A stretch of 64,000 nucleotides of DNA, from contig NW_024037058.1 in assembly GCF_015706575.1 (NCBI RefSeq), positions 8,185,806 through 8,249,805 on the forward strand, read 5' to 3'. Source of the stretch: Patiria miniata. Its lineage: Eukaryota; Echinodermata; Asteroidea; Valvatida; Asterinidae. The notes beneath the pieces are model-generated. The model was given only the letters and a program-made list of their open reading frames with translations, ran no database searches and had not been told where the DNA came from. Shown piece by piece: positions 21,981-32,900 of the stretch (position 1 is the first letter of the stretch; each line of letters opens with the position of its first letter). Position numbers and translations under genes: made by a program.

Positions 21981-22459
21981 GTATTCGGCGGGGGTCCAGC
22001 ACCAAAAATACGGCCTCGGCATCCTTGGCCTTCAGTCATTTTAAATAGAAACATAACAAATGATCACGTAAGTAGAGTGAAAATATCCTTTACAAACATT
22101 TGATTTATTCAAAACAAGTCCAAGACTGGAAACAATTGAATAAAACAGGTCAAAATTTCATTAATCACAATTTCAAAATAGTACGGGGTTACTTTGCAGT
22201 TTTCATACTGGATGGTTTATAAACCACCTTACAATTTTTAATTTTTGATAAATCTTAATGTTGTCCAATGTTAATTAAATGCAAGCTTCACAACTTATTT
22301 GTGAGACGAGACAAATCAAATAGTTTGCCAACTTAAATAGTAAAAGCAAGGTTAACTAAACCTCTTACAATATTCAATCTTACAACAATGCAATTTTGAT
22401 TCAATTAAATAAAACATGATCTTTTAAAAAAATGTTGCCCAATCTAGAAATGTCCAGGC

Positions 22460-22824
22460 AATTCGGGCGATTCACAATGCAGTGCGCCACCAAGAGTTTG
22501 CCATAAAGAGTCAACTTTTCAAGTTTACGGTCGACAATATGGCCCATTTGAATGAGTGCCAGTAGACAACTTGAGCTATTTTGTGATAGATAGGGGCATA
22601 GCGTAACGTTCTGCCGCCTTACAAAAAAATCACCATTTTGATACAAAGAAAAGGGCAAACAGATACTCGAATCATACGCTAACGAAACTACTGACTGGAA
22701 AAAACGAACAATTTTAAATGTCCCGCGCTGCGAATTTGTCGACCATTTCCCAAAATGCACTGGGAAAAATGCACTCTCCGTGGCAAATTATTGGTGGCGC
22801 TCTGCATTGTGAATCGCCCGAATT
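22460..22824. mobile_element. AATTCGGGCGATTCACAATG-terminated MITE, copy 1
   Basis: Left AATTCGGGCGATTCACAATG followed by CAGTGCGCCACCAAGAGTTTGCCA; right end its complement. A shorter copy lies nested at 30400-30653. The arms also share GTCGAC and CGACAATATGGCC words. Confidence 0.85.
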
Positions 22825-23718
22825 GGACTTCACAGTGCATTTTGAAAGAAATGATGTTAATCAGGTTTTTTTTGCCTTTTCTCAGGAATGGTTTTAAAGA
22901 CTTTTTAAAAATATTTAATTCAAATGCACCAATTCTAATTTCAAATTCGTCCAGCAATATCAATTAAAAGTGCACTTCCAATATTTAATTTTGTCTCTTG
23001 TTCCACAATTTCAAATATAGTTCAAGCAAATTCAACAACGAGCACACGTCCCATGATAATTGGTACGAACAAAATAATGCAAGCGAATGTGCCAATTTGC
23101 ACACACCACACAAATTTTAGAGATTCAAATTTATTGTTAAAAAGGCTGACTTTGAAACTGAATGGTACATGACTTAATTGCTTTGGGTAAAAGAGTGTGA
23201 ATTGTTTTCTTGGACAAAATTGAATGTTAGAGTTGATGAATTTAAATGAAATAAATTTTGCAATAGCAGGGAAAACCTGTAATATGCAATCTTCCATTCG
23301 CTATCTTTCAGCAAATTAGTTTCCTAACTTTAGTATAAAGTACATTTTTTCTCTTCTCAAAAATCAACTTTAGCACAATTTTTTAAATAAAAGCACAGGG
23401 TTTACCTCATAGAACTTTTATCTTTTCAACAAAAAAGTGTCAATAAATACAAACATGCTGGTCAGCGAATTTCAAAACTCATGACAAATAGGATTTGTGT
23501 ATTGAGCAATTCCGTAAAATACGACGTACGGTCAGACTACCTGATTAATGTGTACAAGGTTGTTAAGGTGGTGGCACTTTAGTTTGGTCAGTAATTGTTT
23601 ACTACTCATTACTCATTAGCCACATTATTAGATATGTACATGTACCACAATTTACTTTTCCAATGGAAGCTCATTAAAGTGTCGGACATGTACGTCAAAC
23701 TTTACGGATTTACCCTGT

Positions 23719-24061
23719 TAGGCCCCCAAAAAAGTCTCCGGTTTCTGGTATGGAGCTTGCCCAAAAAGTGGTGCGGCGAAGCGGCTTTTTTTTTTTTTTA
23801 CCTGATTTTTTTTGCTTTAAATGTCGGCTGATGACTGCAAATGGTGCCCGACTAAACTTTGTGCAAATATATGGGAGTCCAGAGAGCCCACATAAAGCTT
23901 ATTCTCGACCATAACCCCATCTAAAAACACGTTAAAATTGTGCAGCAGCAGGATTCCAGTCAAACCAGTGAGTTTGGCGGTTTTGAGACATCAAAACGAT
24001 GCGCATGGCTACGGCGATGCGCGCGCATACCAGAAACCGGAGACTTTTTTTTTTGGCCTTA
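23719..24061 (+). mobile_element. TTAGGCC-ended MITE, copy 1
   Basis: Begins TTAGGCCCCCAAAAAAGTCTC and ends AGACTTTTTTTTTTGGCCTTA. Internal text includes GTCGGCTGATGACTGCAAATG and GGATTCCAGTCAAACCAGTG. The copy at 25445-25812 is the same element in reverse, so the 1.4 kb between them is bracketed by an inverted pair. Confidence 0.85.
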
Positions 24062-25444
24062 CCAAAAAAAACCAAAAATGTACGCACTCAAAGACTAACA
24101 ACAAAGTTTTAAACGAATATGCCAATTCTACCTCAAGGTACCCCTGGGAAAACGAAATACAAATGTATACCGTTTTGGAATCATTGATCTTGACCTCTGA
24201 CAAATGGTTTCAAAAACTGGTAGGCTTAATGGTGAATCCCAAGGCCAAAACACATACCAAGTCTGAAGTTAATATGCGAAGTTTAACTCAAGTTTTCTTG
24301 AGGACACCAAATTGTGACACACAAATAGCATACATGTTTTACTACACAGGGTGAGCCAAAAAGAAAGTGACCTGAGTAATGATTTGTCCCCCTTAAAAGT
24401 CAAATAAATTTCATCGTGGACCTTACTCTAGGATTTTGATACACCAGTGAAGCATGTATTAAACGAGCATGTTCTTATACCCATGAGACAAAAACAAATG
24501 CTAACGTCGATCCATGCTATATCAGACGTTATGCATGTTTGACTGAAAGAACACATTTTCACAGCTGTCCATGGAATGCCAATAGTGCTTTGGAGCTGTT
24601 CAGCTGATTGCGAACCAGAGATTACACACAGGTTACCAAATACAAACAATTGATGCTGCAGATAATTTGAGTCAAGACTGAAACAGTGTTTTGATGTGTT
24701 TTGTATATGAGGAACAAATCTATAGACTTTTTCTGAAATGATGACTCTGATTTCTGTCTGTTTTCCTTCGCAACTGTTCGTTCATTCATGGAGATAGGAA
24801 AACCTTCAAACGTTATTAAAGTGTATTCATCAATGCGTATTGGTATTCAGTGGTGGACACCTGAGTTCTGTGGTAGTTCTATTAAAATAGATATAACTTG
24901 TGAATAGAGTATGCAAACTACGTGACATTCAGCGCCACCATTGTATTAGGCAAAGATTTTATAGCATTGTGCACAGTAGGCAAGCATTCAAAGCTGTGAT
25001 GGATGGCAAAAACTGTGAGAAAACGTGGAGCAATTATTAAACACCGAGTGCTGGGACAGCAAGATTATGACAACCGTACAAGGCACAGGTAGTGACCATT
25101 ATGCAATTTGATAAAGAAGTCACGGTTCTTTTACGTGACAATAAGTCCTACTGTCTAGTTAACGATGGGGGATGTGGTTGTTACAAACGCTTGCCTACTG
25201 CAATGGCTACCGTTCACATTAAAACTGGATGGTCATAACTTTGACGTCATACGATCAGAAGATATAGTATACATTTTGTACCCTTTGGCTTTGCCTGTGG
25301 CATACACATTTGATGTACATCAAAGATTTGGAATTCCATATACAATGTACAAGGAGTTGACATTAATATACATATGTACAATTGCTCATTTCTCAATGTA
25401 CAATTTATGTATTGAAAACAGAACAGAAATCAATCATTTTCCTG

Positions 25445-25812
25445 TTAGGCCAACAAAAAAAAGTCTCCGGTTTGCACGTGCATCGCCGTAGCCATGCGCG
25501 TCGGCAAAATGAAAAAGTTTTTTTTTCAATGAAAGATGATGTCTCAAAACCGCCAAACTCACTGGTTTGACTGGAATCCTGCTGCTGCACAATTTTAATG
25601 CGTTTTTAGATTGGGTTATGGTCGAGAATAAGCTTTATGTGGCCTCTCTGGCCTCCCATATATTTGCACTAAGTTTAGTCGGGCACCATTTGCAGTCATC
25701 AGCTGACATTTGAAGCAAAAAAATCAGGTAAAAAAAAAAAAAAGCCGCGTCGCCGCACCACTTTTTGGGCAAGCTCCATATTAGAAACCAGAGACTTTTT
25801 TTTTTGGCCTTA
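25445..25812 (-). mobile_element. TTAGGCC-ended MITE, copy 2 (inverted relative to 23719-24061)
   Basis: Same internal words in reverse order: CACTGGTTTGACTGGAATCC, then CATTTGCAGTCATCAGCTGA, then AAGCTCCATA. Ends in AGACTTTTTTTTTTGGCCTTA. Confidence 0.85.
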
Positions 25813-26054
25813 CATATACCAGAGATGTTCATGGACTCTGAGATTTTTGCCTGAATTTTGAGAAATAAAGGTCTAAAGAAACGGCTTACGCACATGTATG
25901 GTACCAATTTGTTATTTACAATTTGAAAAAAAAGCCTTCCTGATATACATTACATGTACATGTGATTCACACTTGCCTACTCAACCCCCACCCCCCCCCC
26001 CCAATTAAAAAAAAACACCAACAATTTGCCTCTTCTGTAGAATGACTCGAGACA

Positions 26055-26495
26055 CATTTTTGTGAGGTTTTCTGGTAAAATGAGACAGAACTGGGCACAG
26101 GTCATAGTGGAGCGAAATTCGAAGAAACTGAATGTGGGTGATTTTTGGGTTCCAATTTCAGATTTTAATCTTTTAAATGTTTCCTACACAATTTAAATAA
26201 CCAGTTTAGAAAGCCGGGAACTAGTTTTTAAGGGAAAAACAATTGGCATATTTAATTTTCATGACTACAAAACTCAAAACTTAAAAAGCCTTTTTGTCAG
26301 TGTTTTACTTTGTTGACAAGTCCATAAATGAAAACTCTAAACAGCCATAACTTTTGAAGATGTCAAAGGAATGTCGGACTGAAGTGCAACAAACCGTATG
26401 AGAGTTTTATTCTCTTTCGTAATGCTGCAAACCCTCATTTCCACCTCTGCCCAGTTCGGTCTCATTTTTCCAGAACACCTCACAAATAAGATATT
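26055..26495. mobile_element. Foldback element, ~80-bp arms
   Basis: Left arm has TTGTGAGGTTTTCTGGTAAA then ATGAGACAGAACTGGGCA; right arm is the complement (TGCCCAGTTCGGTCTCATTT, CCAGAACACCTCACAA). The interior shows no coding frame. The terminal motif is unclear. Confidence 0.6.
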
Positions 26496-26720
26496 GTAAG
26501 AATACTGAACAACTTCTGCGACTATAATGAATGACTAATATTCTAATTTGATAGAAGCATGAAATTTGGCATGTTGTTAGAATTATATGAGGCCTTTTGA
26601 CAATAAGCCATTTCAGGTTTACATTGTGACAAAAATGACCGCCATTTTCAAAACTGGTAGTCATCATTGCCATTGGTAAGTCCGTACATCATATCCATTG
26701 TTGTGGGAGAAAACCTAGTA

Positions 26721-28192
26721 GTGGTGCGGCATAGGGACAAAATTGTGCATTTTGTTATAAAAGCATAAAGCTTGCCATGTGAGGTCTTCATACCGTGACA
26801 AAAAATTCAGATATGGAGGCGTTTCATATCTGACCCCTGGTGACCTTTGAGGAGTCATTGACCTCTGATATACTCTACACCTATTGTTATTTAAAACACC
26901 ACTTTCCTATGACCTAAGTTTATGGATAGTCTTCATGCAATGTTAACAATGACCAAATGCAGGAAAAATTCACAATTGACCTCTGAAGACCTTCCAGAGG
27001 TCAATGACCTTTGTATTATGCACTAACTCTATTCATGGTTATTTCTGCAATTTATCCTTTAAACCCCAACTTTTTCAAGACCCAAGTCTTTTTTGTTAAG
27101 TGGCTTGTGCTATGAAAAGAATTTCATATGTAGGGAATTTCATATGTGACCTCTGATGGCCTTCTAGGGGTAATGAACTGTGCATATCCTATAGATAATA
27201 AGAGGATTAACTATTCAAAACACAGATAGTAGACATTACATATTCGACCTCTGATGACCTTTGCGAGGTCAATACATTTATTATCTTGTTCACTGAACCA
27301 GCTAAATTTATTGTGTAAAAAAGTTGCCAGATGGAGGCTCTGCATGTCTATGGCAGAAGTGTGCACAGAGTGATAGCATGAACAACTTTCAGACATGAAT
27401 TGTAAAAAAGATCTCTGATCTAAATTGACCTTTCTATAAGGGCAGACGCAGGCGCAATAGAATATACATTTGTAAGAGGCACATCGGACAAGCATCACTC
27501 TCTAACAGTGACCATTGGGCTTGGTAAAAAGGTTAGAAACGTGGTTATATACAGGTCCATCTGGATACAACATGGTGTAATAAGTAGACAACAGTGAATA
27601 TTGCTTAACATACATGTATGTTCGTTTTCCATAACAAAGCAGATCCACAGATTTCTATTCCAAGCTCATATTGCGTCTGACAATAACACAAGTAGAAACG
27701 AGGTCAGAGGACATCTCAAAATTGTTTGTGGGGTCTGAATTCATGACACGACTGTACACTAATAGGTGCAATACCGTTCTTTGGCACTATTGAGGCTTGG
27801 GTCATGAAAAAGTGGCGTTTTGACGAATAAATATGACAAATAGCGGCAACTAAGATATACACAGTTAGTGGACTTCTCCAAGGGTATCACTGCTTCAAAT
27901 ATGATGTCCCCACATCGGAAAATACTTTTCACAGCACTGAGATTTAAGTTTTAGACTTGGGTCATGAAAAAGAGTGGCATTAACAATTGTGTCAATCTCT
28001 ATATCCATATGAAGGCTAGGATTTGAATTCGGACATAAATTGTAACTCCGACATGAATTGTAAACAAAGATATGAGTTGTTCCCACATCTGATCAAAATT
28101 TTCTTCCTGGCATGAAGAACCAACATGCAAAGTTTCATGCTTTTATCACAAATTGCACAATCCTTTGGCATATTGGGGCTATGCCGCACCAC
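26721..28192 (+). mobile_element. TA-flanked DNA element with AGGTCA arrays, copy 2
   Basis: Begins GTGGTGCGGCATAGGGACA after TA and ends CTATGCCGCACCAC before TA, so both termini survive. Its right half, reversed, matches the left half of 14562-15893 closely (CCAATATGCCAAAGGATTGTGCAA). Repeated TGACCTCTG..GACCTT..AGAGGTCA units are spaced along it. It includes the exact inverted repeat AGGTCAATGACCT at 26998-27010. No transposase is present. Confidence 0.85.
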
Positions 28193-29209
28193 TATAGTGT
28201 AGATACCTGCATCAGAAACTGATTTCTAAACACCAGTCCATAAAATGTGGTCTTTTTCTATTAAAAACGTGGACCTTATGCATTTTAGTGAGTCTAAAAC
28301 ATAGCTTTTTTGCCTAACCTATCAAGTATCCACTTCTCCAAAATAGTTAATGGACACATGACCAACCACACATATGCTGGAAATCTAAAATGGCCGCCGT
28401 GTGCCTGAAAAGTCACTTATTTTGCCCCCTTTTTTTCATGATTTAATTTTCACTTTGAGTACCTCTTTTTTAACACTTCTTACATGAAAAATGTAAATGA
28501 TCATTACAAGTACATAACTGTGTCAATTTTGGTAAAAAAAAAAATCAGATTTTGAGACAGATTCACAAAAATTTGTACAAAATTTGAAAGCATTTAAATG
28601 ATAAATGTAAAAAATTATACCGCATCTATAGGCCTTTTCTTCTTCTTTTTTTGACCAAAAATGGGTTACTAGAAAAGCACCAGGTGATCACCACAGTACA
28701 TTTTTTTTTGTACAACAAAAAAATCATCATATTGTACATCCTGCAATCATTTTTTTTTGAAAATCTGCCGATGCAACCCTAACTATCCTGAGTACTACAA
28801 TACTTAATATGATTTTGCATACCCCCTAGGGAGTTAGGGGTACTCCTAGCTGTGAGAAGGGTACTATATTTCTATATTCCTGCCCATTTTTTGTCATAAT
28901 ATGATACTTGGTAAAATTTTGACCTTTTTCATTCAAATGCTTTCAAATTTGGTATAAACATTCCTTGGGTCAATAAATCCATCCAACAAAACAACCTTTG
29001 ACGTCCAAAATCACTGCTAGAGGGAGCTGTTAAACTTGCTGAATCCAACAGAATCCAATGGCTAGAAGACGTTTTCAGACCAACAAAAATCCAACAATTT
29101 ATTTTAGCTTTTGATCTTGCTAGATTCAGCAGGTTTAACAATAATAGTTAGCTACATTGAAACCCACAAAAAAATAACTGTGAAAATTGCAATGACTTCC
29201 TGCAGGTGA

Positions 29210-29591
29210 TTTCACAACTCTGTTTGCACCAACATTTATTGGGTAGATTTCGCAAAAATTTAACGCTACGCAACATTTCACTTATGACATATTTCACGAA
29301 AGTGGGATGGTGCGTTCGTGAAGTTTGATGAAGTTCGCGACTTGCGCAATAAATTATGGCGTAACTTAAGCATTAAGTTTCGTCCGCGAATGAACAAATT
29401 CACACACAAACAGCCGTCATAAATGTTGTTTTTATCTTTGCCCAAGATGTTTCAATTATTTAAAACGTTGTGCAGCTACGCCAAGTTTCATGCAATTGAT
29501 CATAAGTTTATTGCGCAGTTGCGCAACAAATTTGTTGAGTAAGTCTTACGCATGGCATAAGCTGCACACTCTTTCATGAAATCAGCTGCAG
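29210..29591. mobile_element. MITE with CTGCAG ends, related to 12846-13447
   Basis: Left CTGCAGGTGATTTCACAACT, right (reversed) CTGCAGCTGATTTCATGAAA. It shares TTGCGCAACAAATTTGTTG, TACGCATGGCATAAG and CGCAATAAACTT-type words with the larger element. It lies about 400 bp beyond the SUDS3 stop and may be in or next to its 3' UTR. Confidence 0.7.
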
Positions 29592-29971
29592 ATGTCAACC
29601 TTACTGCACCACTTTTCACAAAAACAGCTTTTAAACAATTTTATCTTCTTAAAAACTGTTTGCAAGACTTCACTAAATGTTTCAAGATTATTCTCCATTC
29701 TTTGCAGTGATTTTTCCACCTTGACTTCTTCCTTTAAAAAAACACAATGTACATTGAATCCACAAGAAAACTATAATCAATATTTCATTTTGGAGTACAC
29801 AAAAAATAACCACATATTCTGCACCTACTACTGAAAATAATATACATGTATTTACAAGGTTGAAGTTATGTACAGTATTCCAAATTGGGTTCTATACATG
29901 GTTTGGCATGAGACTTAAATTAAATCCATGCAATACAGGGAGGGGTTGTATTTAGGGGCGGAGTTAATATC

Positions 29972-32900
29972 TCAGGTGGACCGTTTCCGAATCTTGTATT
30001 TGCCTTTCTGCATTTGTGAGACGTAGATCCTCATCTTCTGATTGTCAAGTGTTTTCCTCACCCAGACCTGTGGAAACAGTTTTTGAAAAAATTGGTAAAG
30101 ACACTGGCAGGCAAATCCTTAATGAGATCATAACAAATACAATTGGTCCTTTGATAGAGTGGTGTTAAGATACTGTACTGTCAATTAATTCAACAACAGC
30201 TTTCTGAAACAACGCATCCTATTGTTTTGTGACACAATTCATTGATGATTTATTTATTAGAAACAATAATATAACAACTAGGGCTGTGCATCGGAACTGG
30301 GTACCTGAGTACCCGACCGCTGATGTCAGGAACCGGTTCTAGATTATGGGATCGGGTACCCGTAACCACCTTTACAAATTACTAAGTAACTTCTCAGACA
30401 ATTCCGGCAATTCACAATGCAGTGCGCCACCAAGAGTTTGCCATGGAGAGTCTATTTTTCAAGTTTACGGTCGACAAAACATGGCCCATTTGAATGAGTG
30501 TCAGTAGACAACTTGAACCACTGACCGAAAAAACTAACAATTTCAAATGTACCATGCTGCGAATTTGTCGACCATCTCCCACAATGCACTGAGAAAAATT
30601 AATTCTCCGTGGCAAACTCTTGGTGGCGCACTGCATTGTGAATTGCCCGCATTAAAAAGAAAGGTTTTGAATGTTATTTGTGGGGAATTTTCATAATAAA
30701 AACCAGGCCACATGGGAAAACAAAACACATTTCACGTTAAAGACCCTTGCGAAAGTTGCAGTTTACACGGCAAAGCTACAAAGCTCACTGTACACAGCTG
30801 TATTGATGCACCGATGTACATGTAGTAGTATTATCGTACAGACCTTTATGAACAATCTGAACAGCAGCTTCTGAGATTTGAGTTTTGGGTTTTTTTTTTT
30901 TAACGGGTACTCGTGTATCCAGGTAACCGGTTACCGCACTACCCATAAATGCACACCCTAATAACAATCGTTAGTTAATCACTATACAAAGATGTTATTT
31001 TCTCGCTACTGAAGTTTCAACATTATGAAAGAAAATGCTACAATGCATCGCTACAAAATCGTCAATCGGCCATTTTGAAATCCCCTAAAATACTGACCTC
31101 ATTCGTTCCGATGGAGCTGATGACTGCGCTGACTTTTCCTGTGTCCTTGGAGTCCACGTAGATGTTCTGGCCGCGGTGGAACCAGCGTTTCTCATAGAAC
31201 AGCTTGCTGTCGGCGATGCGGACGATGTACTTGGGCTGGGCCAGGGCGCTGCTAGCACTCGCGCTGCTAGAGAGGTTGCTGTTGTTGTTGTTGGTTGGCG
31301 TGTGGGGCTTGTTGCTCGGGGCAACTAAGAGGGAGAGACAAAGATGGATAAAAACATAAACAACCATTTTCTTTGTGATCTCTGAGTTTATTGACGATAT
31401 GCATGTTACATTTTGACAGTTCGTCCTTTGTTTTCGTAAACGTTGTTGCATTTGTTCATCTGGAAAAAATTTTCAGGTGGGAAAGATGGCTCTTAACATG
31501 TTCTAACCTTACAGAGAACATGTAAAAAAAATTATATCAAGGCTTATTAAAAGGCGTTAAGGATAATTTGCTTTTCATGAATTGTGTTCATTTCCAATAT
31601 AACACCACTCCAAATCCAAAGAAGAATGTTCAAACCTAACCTGTTAATTTTCAACTCAGTAGATATTACAATTTTGAGAAAACAATGGAAAACCATGCAC
31701 CACCTTTTGATCACGAAACACACTTTCGTCAAAGGCACTCTTTATTAAAAAAATCAGTCAATTGACTCATCACTGGAAATTACCTACATTTCTTGATTTC
31801 TTCCAAATGACAGCAAGCCAGACGGAATAATTTTACGGGGTGTTTAGTAACAGTACGACCGTAAATCCAGGTAAGTTTTTGGTAACTTGGTAGGTTACTT
31901 TTGGAATAAATGCCCATGACCCTACAAGCCTTTAAAAACTGCATAACATGAACAAAGGCTGTTATTAAATGTGGGTTGAGAATTCAAGAATGAATTGCCA
32001 GACCAAATTCTTACCTGAAGATTTTTTATTGGAGGCCGCCTTGATTTGCTGAGAATTAAAAAAAAAAAAGGAGTAAAGATTATAATTTCTCATCAAAGTA
32101 TTAAAAGTCAGAAGGGGAAATAAACAAGTCCACATGGGGCAGGAGATTACAGATCAACAGTTCATCATAAGACTGATTAATTTTGAAGAGGGCATCCCGT
32201 TTTTTTATTCTTTGGTTCTCATTTCCGACTGACCTTATTTGGGCTCCCAACCCAAGAAAACAAGCCTTTTTTTTATTACCGCTAACTCTGTCTGGAACCC
32301 CACAAACAAAAAAAAGGATTACTAAATGTGCCGTGGTACATAAGTTTGAACCCTGACAGGAAACATGGTGCTTGTGTTCTTGGGCAAGGCACTTTACTAT
32401 GATTGCCTCTCTCCACCCAGGAGTATAAATGGGTACCTGTGAAGGTACAGACCATATTGTGTGGATCTCGAGCAATGAGGGATGAACAGGGATAATAATT
32501 GTGATCCGCATTTGATCATGGAATTTGCGCAATATAAATGTATAAATTATTATAAATTGTTATAATTCGTTGATCAATTACCTCTTTTGGGGGTTTTGGA
32601 GCTATGACATGATTGCACAATGAATGGTTATTAACTAACCACAAGTATTAAACCGACCAACAGATTGATTAGTTAATTAGCTGTCCAAACTAGACACAAT
32701 AGACACAAGTGTTTAACACAAAAACAGGTGCATAATGGGGGATCCTTTAAGTAACTGGTAGTATCTCCAAATGGGGATCACAACCCAACCCGAACCCCTC
32801 CCCTACCACACCGCCACCTGGTGTTAGTTGAAACTCAAGACAATAGTATTAATGGATCGAATGAACGTTGCCTTTTAACCTTTTTCTTCCTGAACTGTTG

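Larger units (their letters stand above)
12398..29971. other. Convergent THOC5-SUDS3 intergenic region, no gene recognised
   Basis: 17.6 kb between the THOC5 stop and the SUDS3 stop. Reading frames here are short or lie in repeats, and none resembles a known protein. The region is filled with MITEs, a paired 1.3-1.5 kb element family and a 3.6 kb minisatellite, described separately. The stretches 13450-14560, 16765-17985, 22830-23715, 24065-25440 and 28200-29205 show no structure that I can name. Confidence 0.7.

Noticed and set aside
18336-22054. Several very long open frames on both strands (up to about 1216 codons) encoding Gly/Pro/Trp-rich repeats
   Set aside because: They exist in several frames at once and follow exactly the minisatellite; the monomer simply lacks stop words. 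No start context, splice evidence or protein family supports a gene.
24347-24660. Possible mariner-type transposon with a transposase remnant
   Set aside because: Only one CAGGGTGAGCC end was found, and the 73-codon frame has no DDE/DDD-type motif that I can see.
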